Of a stretch of DNA of 64,000 nucleotides, positions 54,360 to 64,000 are shown one piece after another (within the stretch, counting starts at the first letter, position 1; every line of letters begins with the position of its first letter). The stretch covers positions 16,971,501 through 17,035,500 of the forward strand of contig JAWQUS010000008.1 of NCBI GenBank assembly GCA_036365455.1. The letters are read 5' to 3'. The notes beneath the pieces are model-generated. The model had not been told where the DNA came from. It did no database searches and saw nothing but the letters and a program-made list of their open reading frames with translations. Source of the stretch: Macrosoma leucophasiata. Its lineage: Eukaryota > Arthropoda > Insecta > Lepidoptera > Hedylidae. The translations under genes and the position numbers were made by a program.

Positions 54360-54675
54360 CTAGCTGTGCCCGCGACTTCGTCCCCGTGAGAATGTATGAT
54401 TGTTCAGTACCTACCCGGACGAAGTCGTAGGCGCAGCTAGTATAAAAGTAGCCTAAGTTACGCTTTATAACATAAGCTATCTGCTAGTGAAAGTCCCGTC
54501 AAAATCGGTCCCGCCGTTCCCGAGATTAGCCGGAACAAAAAGACAGACAGACAGACAAAAATAGTAAGAAATGTTGTTTTAGTATTTGTATCGTGTATAC
54601 ATAGATATGCATTTAGTAAAAGGCGGTAATTTTTATATTACAAACAGACACTCCAATTTTATTTATTTGTATAGA
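54360..54675 (-). mobile_element. Helitron-like family G, copy 2
   Basis: On the minus strand it starts TCTATACAAATAAATAAAAT and ends with ...gtcgcgggcacagCTAG. Near the 3' end, ctagctgtgcccgcgacttc and gaagtcgtaggcgcagctag form an inverted pair about 90 nt apart. Confidence 0.68.
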
Positions 54676-54989
54676 TTCGTGACTACATCTTAATCGAAGC
54701 CGAACAGTTACGGCAATATAATCATGACTACAATTATTTATGTGAGGTAGTCCACACTACGCGGCAGACAGTGTAGTGTACCACGTAATTTCATACATTA
54801 TATTTTATGGAAGGATAGACAATTCCGATCGTTGTGGCAATGTTTGGGGAGGCAGTCGTCGAGTAAACAAACTTTGGCTGAAATGATGATGATGAGACAA
54901 CGATAAATGCATGCTATCATGCTTACTTGCAAAATCTTGTCTAATCAAATTGAGTCTATGTTTTAGTTAGAAAACGTTTGTATGGGAAA

Positions 54990-55160
54990 AAGGACTGTTT
55001 TTAGGGTTTTCCCGGCAATTATTCGAATTTTTCTCACCCTTTAAAACCGTCCCTGGACTTCCAAAAATTATTCAAACCAAAATTAGCCAAATCGGTCCAC
55101 CCGTTCTCGAGTTTTAGCGAGACTAACGCACAGCGTTAGATTTTTGTATATAATATAGAT
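54990..55160 (+). repeat. Repeat family J, copy 1
   Basis: 'cctggacttccaaaaattatt' and 'ctcgagttttagcgagactaacg' are shared with 61655-61790. Class unknown; the end resembles Helitron-like sequence. Confidence 0.45.
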
Positions 55161-55607
55161 TTAACATCACGCTAAGACCAATGGCAGGGAAGAATAAATG
55201 AAAACGTTGCAACATTTTTCAAAAACAAATATCAAATCAACTCGAACAAAGATGCAGGCACAAGAAGTGTATTATAATTATATTACAGTTCTAATAAGAA
55301 CATGCTTAAAACTAACAGAATAAAGCCGTTCATTTACCAATGCGAGTGTTATTTCTATATTGCCTTGAATGTTATTTAGGACATAATATAATAACTGTTG
55401 ACCTTCATTCTTTCATCGAATGTAACGTTTTGTGTTTGTAAGCATTTATACGATCTTAATCTTACGACTGTAATATAAAAATGTATTTATTTTACAACGG
55501 AATTATATTTCTATTTCGATAGCATTCATAAAAACGTATAATGGAACTAACGATTTAAATATTTTAGGCATCAAATAGTTCAAGGTATTTTGTTGACAGA
55601 CTGATCA
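55161..55607. other. No recognised feature
   Basis: AT-rich spacer. Confidence 0.5.
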
Positions 55608-55792
55608 TCTTAATATATATAAATCTCGTGTCACAATGTTTGTCTTCAATGGACTCCTAAACCACTTAACCGATTATAATAAAATTCGCACACCATGTGC
55701 AGTTCGATCCAACTTGAGAGATAGGATAGCTTACATTACGCTATGACTAATAGGAGCAGAGCAGCGCGGGCGAAGCCGGGGCGGGCCGCTAG
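55608..55792 (+). mobile_element. Helitron-like family E, short copy 3 (185 bp)
   Basis: Same length and sequence as 42772-42956 apart from one base seen (gtcttcaatgg against gtcctcaatgg). TC start, CTAG end. Confidence 0.75.
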
Positions 55793-55983
55793 TTATGATA
55801 TAAATTAATAATAATATAAATAATTTATACTACTACTATAATATAAATAGGGCCAGGCGAATATCGGAAAACCGAACTGGATTTATTAAATAGGGCCATA
55901 GATTATTATTTTCATAAAAATAATGAATATCCAAATAACAGCCTATATAATATACCTATACGTTATTGAAAATAACTGAACAA

Positions 55984-56118
55984 TTGCAGTCAAACCATTT
56001 CAGTAGGCGACAGTAAATACTTAAATACAATAACGCGGGATGGGCAGCAGCGTCCCGAGATAAAACTGCCGTCACTGCGATCGCCAATCCGCAGGTCAAG
56101 CGTGTAGAAAAGTCGGTT
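55984..56118 (+). repeat. Repeat family L, copy
   Basis: 'gtcaaaccatttcagtaggc', 'gggatgggcagcagcgtccc' and 'aaaactgccgtcactgcgat' are in family order, uninterrupted. Confidence 0.55.
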
Positions 56119-56120
56119 AA

Positions 56121-56322
56121 TCTATACTAAAATTATAAAGCTGAAGAGTTTGTTTGAACGCGCTGAGGAGCTACTGGTCCGATTTGAAAAAATCTTTCAG
56201 TGTTAGATAGCCCTATTATCGAGGAAGGCTTTAGGCGTCATATTAGGCAATAAAATCACGATAAGACGAATAGGAGAGAGTAGGTAACATTACACCCGCG
56301 CGAAGCCGGGGCTGGCCGCAAG
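56121..56322 (+). mobile_element. Helitron-like family F, copy 2
   Basis: Starts TCTATACTAAAATTATAAAG and ends ggggctggccgCAAG, with CAAG in place of CTAG. 26 bp before an inverted copy. Confidence 0.62.
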
Positions 56323-56347
56323 TAGTTAATAAGACGGATAGATATTA

Positions 56348-56536
56348 CTAGCGGCTCGCCCCGGCTTCGCCCGTGCTGCTCCGTTCCTATTAGTTATGGC
56401 GGCATGATATATAGCCTTCCTCGATAAATGGGCTATCTAACACTGAAGAAAACTTTTCAAATCGGACCAGTAGTTCCTGAGATTAGCGCGTTCAAACAAA
56501 CAAACAAACTCTTCAGCTTTATAATATTAGTATAGA
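56348..56536 (-). mobile_element. Helitron-like family F, copy 3 (inverted)
   Basis: On the plus strand it starts ctagcggctcgccccggctt and ends with ttataatattagtataga. With copy 2 it makes a tail-to-tail pair whose arms could fold together. Confidence 0.7.
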
Positions 56537-57754
56537 TATAATTGAGACGGTGATATTAAAACATGTTGATAAATACCTATAACCAACCTTATGTCGCAAA
56601 TGAGAGTATATCGATTGCTGTGGGTAAGATACTAAAATATTTTTAACAAATATCCATTTTTTTTTAAGTTTATGAGATAACATTTTGCTAAGTTTAATAT
56701 TTATCTCAACAAACAAAATTAAATATTACACAGTAAATGTTGTAGTATCAGCAAAAATGTGAATTGCAATCTATCATTTCGAAATATATTTCGTTATTGG
56801 TGGTCTGTTACAAAAATGCAACGCTCGCAGAAACCGTTCCAACTTGGTGTCGTTCCAAATTTGGCGTTATTTGATGATCTGTACACAAGTCGTGTGCTCT
56901 TTGTAATCGGCGTGTGATGTGACAACATAAGGGTTGTCAACGTGTTCTTTAAATTAGCAGGACTCAGACACAAGTTGGATTTTCCTAGATAGAACGATGA
57001 ATACTATGAAAAACCTTATGAATATTATAATGGCATCCATTGTAGCTTCTCCGTTTAGATAACAATGGCGTTTCATCTCGTTTTCTATCCAGCGGGCTTC
57101 TTGTCCTGTCCGTTATAAGGCTATAAATCATTTGCAAATTATGCTAAGCGATGTTTATTCTTTTTAGTTAATTGTCCATTTTCATTAATTTTCAGACATT
57201 GATAGTAAAGTAGAAAGTCGTTTTGAAAGTTGCCTTTGATCCAGTGGGGTCTTTTGTATCCCAACCCAATAGTTTACAGGTGGACATGGACCATAGCAAA
57301 CATTTTGATATTAAAGTATTCAATTATATCATGCAAAACAAAAACGAATATACTTTAAATAATTAAATTAGGTACAGCAGACGATTTCGGCGACGATGCG
57401 CACTAACGCCCATGCTTTTCAACTGGCTTAAAGTAAAGCGTATAATAATTAGTGGCAAACAACTTGCTTCATTTCCAGAGCTTCGACAACCCTAGACGGT
57501 GACGCTTAAAATAATGCCGCCGGCATTTGTGGGTGAAACAACAAATACATTATTTAACACTTCGTATAACAGGAAGGAAGCCAGACGCATGGAGTCAGAG
57601 TTACAATGTTACGTCAATACTCAGTGTAAAGTAAAATAATTTTAACGAATGTTATCATTTACATGTATCATCTTTCGATCTGTAAGTTTTTCTGTGTCAA
57701 GATACTCAAGATATTGCGAACGAGTTGAAGATTTAAAATTAGGTTTAGAATTTT
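56537..57754. other. No recognised feature
   Basis: AT-rich spacer. Confidence 0.45.
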
Positions 57755-57962
<208 letters not shown>

Positions 57963-58004
57963 CACAAATGTTGTATTTCTGTTACCGCTATAAAGACAAT
58001 ATTA

Positions 58005-58172
58005 ATTACTAAAAATATGAAAATGAAAATGTTAAGGAGTCCAAGAGGCTACAATTAAGGTAAACACCTTTTTTTTCGTATATTTTTTGCAGGATAATAA
58101 GTGCAGCAAGTAGACGCTTAAAATTTTCACACAATTTTTAGGGCTTATGTTGTATATTACCTTCCATAATAA
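58005..58172 (+). repeat. Repeat family O, copy 2
   Basis: aaggagtccaagaggctac, and gttgtatattaccttccata at its end, as in 39722-39875. Confidence 0.5.
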
Positions 58173-58188
58173 ATCTATACATCTATAT

Positions 58189-58903
58189 TCTATACAAAAA
58201 ATTAAATTGGAGTGTCTGTTTGTAATATTAAAATAACCGTTCTTATAATATTTGTCTGTATAATAATACAAATAATAAACTTATAAATAAAATTCTAGAA
58301 TACTCAGCTAAAAAATTAAAGCAAACCCAACTCTTCTATATTCAACATTAAATCCAGGCTAATCTTGGGAACGGCTGGACCGATTTTGACGGGACTTTCA
58401 CTGGCCGATATCTGATGTGATAAGGAGTAACTTGGACTTTTATCTCCATACATCCATACATACATACATACCGACATACAAAGAAGTAGAATTCGAGTGT
58501 ATCCAACTTTGACGGGACTTCCACGCGTAGGTAGCTGATGCAATAAGGAGTATGTTAGGCTACTTTTATCTCCATACATCCATACATACATACATACCTA
58601 CATACAAATAAGTAGAATTCGAGTGTATCCGACTTTGACGGGACTTCCACGGGTAGGTAGCTGATGCAATAAGGAGTATGTTAGGCTACTTTTATCTCCA
58701 TACATCCATACATACATACCTACATACAAATAAATAGAATTTGAGTGTCTCCGACGTCGACGGGACTTTCACTGGTAGATAGCTGATGTAATAAACAGTA
58801 ACTTAGGCTACTTTTATAGTAGCTGCGCCCAAGACTTCGTCCGGGTATAGATACTGAACAATCATATTTTATCTCACGTGGACGAAGTCGCGGGCACAGC
58901 TAG
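58189..58903 (+). mobile_element. Helitron-like family G, copy 4, with internal tandem repeat
   Basis: Starts TCTATACAAAAAATTAAATT and ends gtcgcgggcacagCTAG. It is longer than other copies because an internal segment is repeated about 3.5 times. No ORF. Confidence 0.7.
58388..58815. repeat. ~124-bp tandem repeat, about 3.5 units
   Basis: Unit starts at 58388, 58511, 58637 and 58759 (lengths 123, 126, 122 and a partial). Each unit begins gacgggact, contains tagctgatg and a CATACATA-rich run, and ends gagtgt(a/c)tccgac. The smaller differences lie in the CATA run. Confidence 0.88.
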
Positions 58904-59099
58904 TTTATAAATAAAATCAAACCGATAAATCATAAATATGTTCAATCCCTTCATAGAAGAAAATGAAAAATAATTCACTTAGCAAAATAATTCACTTAGC
59001 AGAGTTCCAAGTGCAGGCACTACTGAGAAGAATTCCTGCCGAAAAAACTCAGTGTATTGTTCTTTTTGTAAAAATCACAAAACATGATAAGCGTGAGGA
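58904..59099. other. No recognised feature
   Basis: Short spacer. Confidence 0.5.
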
Positions 59100-59139
59100 A
59101 TGTTGAGACTCTTTAAAACGTTCCTAGACTGTGGTAGAA

Positions 59140-59212
59140 GAGGGGCGGGAAGTATACAAATGTTTGGCGCTGTCTACCCCAATAGGAACTTGACTTGAAA
59201 ATATAATATATT
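59140..59212 (+). mobile_element. Very decayed RTE-like LINE 3' end
   Basis: tttggcgctgtctaccccaa, then 'taggaacttgacttgaaaat', parallels the RTE-like end (ctgtctaccccgttagggac then ctggcgtgaag). Confidence 0.35.
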
Positions 59213-60487
59213 CTGATGCCTAATCCTTTATTAGCAATGTGGCCAATCGAAACCGGGTCGGTTTAGATACCTACTAATTTTATTGAACTATAATGTATCT
59301 AAGCATGATGCACCGTATAAACTATTACTTCTAAGTATGATGTAACTACTTTACAATCTCAATAAAGGCTCGTATCAGATAAAAGCGTAAGTAAGTTAAG
59401 CCCATCTACGTATTTTGATATAAGACAGTAAAATCATCTTGATATCGAATTACGAGATCGAAGAATAAGAAAACGTGAACTTGGACTTTAAAGTACATTC
59501 ATGTTATATAAGAAATGGATCAAAAACCATCTCTTTATTTTATATAGCTTCAATTGCGTAAAACATGTAACATCATCTGAGAAAGGTGACGATAGTGCTC
59601 TGGTTATAACCCTATTAGACAATCATTGAATTATGTTACTGTATTATGTATTCAAACTGGAATGGAGTAAGGGTGCTTTCAGCTTAAATGATCGGCAGCG
59701 CGTTCGGATGCAGTGACTGCATGCTGCACTGCTGATGGTTGCACCCGATTGCACTTTGTAGGATGGTCAATAGTCATCTGCTCACAAGGTAATTATACTA
59801 TGTAGTGGATATAGCTAGATAACGATCCAGATTGTCCATTTTGTTTACTATACTATACATGCATACCTACACGTACAAAACATTACACATAGTGCATTTC
59901 GTTGTGTGCACAGGTGGTGAGTCTATTGACAACTCCGGGCAAAATACCGAATTCCGAGGGAGGCTTTGGGCAACTGATTTCGCTGCTGTTAATGTTCTGG
60001 TATTTTTTACGGAGACTTTACCGGAGTGTAATATTTTTACTTTATATGTCTGATTTTTCGTAAAATTATAAGGATGAATAGTTTTTTGTAAAAGTAAAAT
60101 AAGTTTTTTGTATGTAGATAATTTTGCTGTGAAAATTCAATTACAAACAATATGGTTACTTATATTTCGGCAAAATAGTGCTTAACTATGATCTCAACAT
60201 TAGGCTCTTTTTTAATATTATATTTTAAGGTTACCTAGCGTTAGTTTGTGACTTCCTAGTTTTGAGATCAGCAGATCAGCAGCGTACTTGCGGATTCAAC
60301 AAGTTTCTGTAGTTAGTTTTTTTTAGGTACTGCGTCGTCTTTGCCATCTACCCATCAAAGTAAGCGTGAATAAACACCTACCAAAGCAAGATACAAACAT
60401 TTAACGGTTTTTCTTTGTTACATAATATCTATAATACTATATTATAAAATTTGATAGCGAAATATGAGCATGTTTAAAAATAAGTAA
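59213..60487. other. Mostly unrecognised; SINE family A scrap
   Basis: At 59908-59950 caggtggtgagtctattgac then 'aactccgggcaaaataccga' matches an inverted piece of family A. The rest is AT-rich and unassigned. Confidence 0.45.
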
Positions 60488-60796
60488 CGTAACTTCACGC
60501 CTGTAATCCCCGAAGGGGTAGGCAGAGGTAAATGCATGCATTCAAGCATACATGCAAACACCCACGATTCGCCGGTTACGTTTTGGCCCATGTAACAGGT
60601 GGCGAGCCTGTTGACATCTCCGGGCACATTACCAAACTTTGAGGTACTGGGAAATTTCCAGAAAATGGAAAAATCCCAATAGAACCAGAGATAAAGGCTT
60701 TTTCACCATTATCTCTGATAACCCCCTACCCGGGAATCGAACCCAGGACCTCAGCGTAGTAGTAGTGGCCTGCTACCACTAGGCTACCGAGGCAGT
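60488..60796 (-). mobile_element. tRNA-headed SINE family A, copy 3
   Basis: Minus strand; the head has aggctaccgaggcag (reverse of the A box side) and cgggaatcgaacccagg (reverse of the B box). The 3' end reads acgtaacttcacgcctgtaa on the plus strand. About 310 bp, complete. Confidence 0.87.
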
Positions 60797-61309
60797 TTAA
60801 ATAAGTATTATGTTCGAAAAAGTGAACATACTGACCAGCAACACTTATCACACAAATGGACCTACTTTCACATTCAGGTACCTACTGCACACATTCTGGT
60901 ATTACATTTCATCACAACCATTTCAGCAGTTGAGATATGAAAAAAAGAACTAACAGACGGAGATTCTGAGTAATGATTGTATTGAAATGGATTAATGACC
61001 TTTGCGTTCACAACGTTCCTCCGATTGTGACGAAACGCGCCAAGCGTTGCCGTATATTCTATCCCCAACAGGAAAGTGTATTCATATTATGATATTCTTC
61101 AGAAGTCCAGTAATGCCCCGACGCCGGAATTGCACCTTAAGGTACAAGGTGCTGAAGGTGCGACCCACGGAATTGTACCTACGCTACCTCGTTTTACGCG
61201 AATTCCGAGATACACAGTTTTTTTTAACATACCGCGCGTATCGGTTTCCCACACTCCGTTCGGTCAGTGTTTGGTTTACGAGAAGTTCGAGTATATATAT
61301 TTGATTTAT

Positions 61310-61540
61310 CTTTTTTTTATGTAATGGTGGTGGCAAACAAGCATACAGTTCACATTGATGTTAAGTAATGACTGCAACCTATAGACACCCACAAGAAGAC
61401 CAAGGTCAAAGTGCAGACGCGGTACCACTCCTGAGATGTGTCTCTGTGTGCCTCTATGCCGGAAATTACAGGGCCGTACATTACCACTAACACGATAGTG
61501 CTGAACACTACCATTTAGCGGCAAGTAAATAATACCCTAA
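61310..61540 (+). repeat. Interspersed repeat family D, reference copy
   Basis: gtggtggcaaacaagcatac, 'cattgatgttaagtaatgac', 'gccggaaattacagggccgt' and 'gctgaacactaccatttagc'. The clearest copy in the window. Confidence 0.65.
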
Positions 61541-61654
61541 GTATAATTTTGTCATAAATTAGACCAAAAAATTAGTAACTTGAATAATTATTATATTATT
61601 TGAAAAATTATATGCAAAGGTGAACCTACGCGAATTCGACTTACACTTACTATC

Positions 61655-61790
61655 TATCTCGAATGTTTCTCACCTTTTAAACCTTTCCTGGACTTCCTGA
61701 AATAATTAAAAAATCGGTCCAGCCATTCTCGAGTTTTAGCGAGATTAACGAACAGCAATTGATTTTTATATATAAAGATAGATAAGATAT
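61655..61790 (+). repeat. Repeat family J, copy 2
   Basis: 'tttctcaccttttaaacctt', 'ggtccagccattctcgagtt' and 'ttagcgagattaacgaac' match 54990-55160. Confidence 0.45.
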
Positions 61791-62325
61791 AGATAGAACA
61801 CCAAAAAGTTAACAATTTTCCATTCATACTATTTGAAAATAAAATATTGTGGACACCCATTTAATCTTATAAAGCTCTCGTTTGTCTTCATACGTTCTAA
61901 GAAGAGAGAGAACAATTTCCTTTTGTAAACGAGTTTCTATCGAAGCTTTAGATTCAGCTTTGTTATTGTGAGATGTATGTGGGTAAAGGTTTTAGTTTAT
62001 ACAATACCTAAACTACCTAAGTGTTTAGACTCGTTTTGTATCATAGTATCGATTAGTAATAGATGTCACTTAATAAATTATTAGAATAACGAAGGTAGGT
62101 ATCCAAATTTTATGCATATTATAAAATATTTTCAAAAATTACGATATCATAATCGTATATCGATGAATTTGCATGTGAAAGTCAGTCATATTGGCATTGA
62201 TTGTAAGAATATGTTTGAATACGAGTTTTCAAAATTTTGGGTACTTATAATCATATACGGAACATTGAACGAAACACATACGTAAGTTATTTTTTTTTTC
62301 AACTAATTAAGCAAAAGGCATAGCA

Positions 62326-62351
62326 ACGTGGCGGCCATGGGGCCGCCACGT
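62326..62351. repeat. GC-rich inverted repeat
   Basis: acgtggcggcc / ggccgccacgt, 11-bp perfect arms, 4-nt loop. Confidence 0.85.
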
Positions 62352-62384
62352 GTCTGTGATGGAGAAGAGTACTTCCGCTGGTGC

Positions 62385-62505
62385 AATCAGTCAACTGAGC
62401 AATGATGGTGAAACCAATCGGACGGTAGTAAATATAATAACGTGCGATGGGCAGCAGCGTCCCGTAATAAAACTACCGCTACTGCGATTGCCAATTGCCA
62501 AGAAT
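62385..62505 (+). repeat. Repeat family L, copy
   Basis: 'caactgagcaatgatggtga', 'gcgatgggcagcagcgtccc' and 'aaaactaccgctactgcgat' are in family order. Confidence 0.55.
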
Positions 62506-62559
62506 CCAATCGATTTGCAAAAATCGATTGGCTTGCCAAGCCAGTCGATTTTTTTTTAA

Positions 62560-62850
62560 TGTTACAAGGTTGGCAAACAATCTTGCAGTTCACATTGATG
62601 TTAAATGATGACTGCAGCCTATAGACATAACCTCACACAGAGAACCAGGGATCAAAATGCAGCTGCGTTGCCACCCTTGAGACCTTAGGTGTTTTCTCTG
62701 TGTTATTACTGGGCCATACATTACCATCTAACCGGAACACGATAGTGCTGAACACAACCATTTAGCGGCAGATAAATTAGGTAATGTGGTGGTGCCTACG
62801 CCCTAGAGCTCCTGGACTCGACACTGTAACTCTACCAACATAAAAAATTA
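62560..62850 (+). repeat. Interspersed repeat family D, copy
   Basis: 'cattgatgttaaatgatgac', 'gttgccacccttgagacctt' and 'gaacacaaccatttagcggc', ending with 'ggtgcctacgccctagagct'. Confidence 0.62.
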
Positions 62851-63032
62851 CACATTCTCCCCTTATTTGTGGTGTTTTTGATCGAGGGAGCGACGTGGAC
62901 TAGTCGCTTGTCTTGCTATCCATATGTGTAGGTATAGGTACACACATGCCGCTCTGATATAGGATAGAAGGCCGAAGCCGTTCATCATCATCACTACATA
63001 TTATAAAGTATAGTCCTGCCTATAAAGTAAAG

Positions 63033-63098
63033 TTCCGAGGTTAGCGCATACACTAAGACAGAGAAAATTCTGTCTTAGTGTATGCGCTAACCTCGGAA
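63033..63098. repeat. Perfect 30-bp inverted repeat, 6-nt loop
   Basis: Left arm 63033-63062 and right arm 63069-63098 are exact reverse complements (ttccgaggttagcgcatac... against ...gtatgcgctaacctcggaa) around the loop gaaaat. Confidence 0.97.
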
Positions 63099-63489
63099 AG
63101 TTGTGAACGGATTTTGTTCCTGTTTGAAATGTTGGAAATAGGGTTTTCTGAGGAAGGTTTAAAAAATTAATGCTACCCGTGCAAAACCGTAACATCTCGC
63201 ATAAAAAAGAGTAGGCAAAGTTTTATCTAAATTTTAAAAAGAAAAAAAATCTTTAATTTTAATCTATTATTAAAGGAATCACATTGTTTTGGATTCAATG
63301 TGTACGTAACTTCGTTTTGTGGTTAGGTCGGATGAGAGCGAAAGTGGATTTGCCACACGCTGTCAATTTTTGGCCTGGATGCCGCTCCGGCACGATATAC
63401 AAGAGCAAAGCCGTTCACCCAGTACGACTCACAAACTGGTATCCTACTTCTTTTGCGTAACTCTACTCCACGGTCAATACGCGACGTTA

Positions 63490-63804
63490 TCTATACAAAT
63501 AAATAAAATTGGAGTGTCTGTTTGTAATATTAAAATAACCGCTTTTTTACTAAATACATATGTATGTATACACGGTACATATACCAGAACAACATTTTTT
63601 ACAATTTTTGTCTGTCTGTCTGTTTGGCGGGGCTAATCTTAAGAACGGCAAGACCGATTTTGACGGGACCTTCACTGACAGATAGGTAATGTAATAAGGA
63701 GTAACTTATGCTATTTTTATACTAGCTGCGCCCACGACTTTGTCCGGGTAGATCTACTGAACAATCATAAATTCTCACGCGGGCGAAGTCGCGGGCATAG
63801 CTAG
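63490..63804 (+). mobile_element. Helitron-like family G, copy 5
   Basis: Starts TCTATACAAATAAATAAAAT, has a short GTCT run, 'ttgacgggaccttcactgac' and ctagctgcgcccacgacttt, and ends gtcgcgggcatagCTAG. The best full-length copy of the family here. Confidence 0.72.
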
Positions 63805-64000
63805 TACATAATAATATCTCCAATGTTATTAATGAACTCACTCGCAGTTAAATATTTTCCAATTAAAATATTATTGCTGCTCGCTGATTCGTACAAATTG
63901 TTAAGTTAAAACGTGACGCAATCAAATGTTTGAATTGGAATGAAATAGATTTGATGCCACGAAGATCGCCGCTAATTAGATTCATTTAAAAACCGCTTTT
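63805..64000. other. No recognised feature
   Basis: AT-rich end of the window. Confidence 0.5.

Overview
The window looks like lepidopteran nuclear DNA. It is AT-rich and has short GGTACCTA-type motifs throughout. It carries SINEs with tRNA-like and 5S-like heads, Helitron-like elements ending in CTAG, 3' ends of RTE-like and CR1/Jockey-like LINEs, a mariner and several MITEs. All family assignments come from reading the sequence, not from a search. I see no intact host protein gene, no rRNA gene and no CRISPR array. The window reads as an intergenic or intronic region packed with mobile elements of different ages.

Layout. 0-10 kb: interspersed repeats, a hAT-type MITE with a perfect 8-bp target duplication (2103-2436), a Helitron-like copy holding a minisatellite (3372-3845), several tRNA-headed SINEs, and two copies of a repeat of unknown class ('family I'). 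10.7-15.9 kb: a long non-LTR retrotransposon on the minus strand with both ORFs open (398 and 1001 codons), a GC-rich 5' leader and a hexanucleotide 3' tail; this is the best candidate for an intact autonomous element. 16.6-17.5 kb: an A-rich low-complexity tract beside GC-rich blocks. 18.7-20.6 kb: coding remnants that match no repeat I recognise, possibly a decayed single-copy gene for a secreted protein. 23.1-24.0 kb: a foldback plus tandem arrangement of tRNA-like units, then a 16-bp minisatellite. 26.3-27.9 kb: a 5'-truncated, frameshifted Jockey-group LINE. 29-34 kb: Helitron-like and SINE copies. 34.1-37.8 kb: a LINE 3' end apparently split by a mariner (one nonsense codon), then further repeats. 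39.5 kb: a TA-flanked palindromic MITE. 42-46.2 kb: a 5S-headed SINE, Helitron-like copies, two RTE-like LINE 3' ends and a palindromic foldback element sitting inside another repeat. 47.8-50.5 kb: SINE, LINE fragment and a nested hAT MITE. 51-64 kb: more 5S-headed SINEs, Helitron-like copies (one with an internal ~124-bp tandem repeat), tRNA-headed SINEs and a perfect 30-bp hairpin.

How the parts relate. The LINE ORFs and the mariner transposase are the only protein-coding machinery. The non-autonomous elements appear to borrow it: the tRNA-headed SINE and the RTE-like LINE share a 3' end ending in GGCGTGAAG, and the 5S-headed SINE shares a CCAGCAGTGG-type end with a second RTE-like 3' repeat. 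Nesting (hAT MITE in Helitron, palindromic element in a LINE-like repeat, mariner probably in a LINE 3' UTR) gives relative ages.

Repeat letters (A, B, D-M, O, Q) are local labels used only here.
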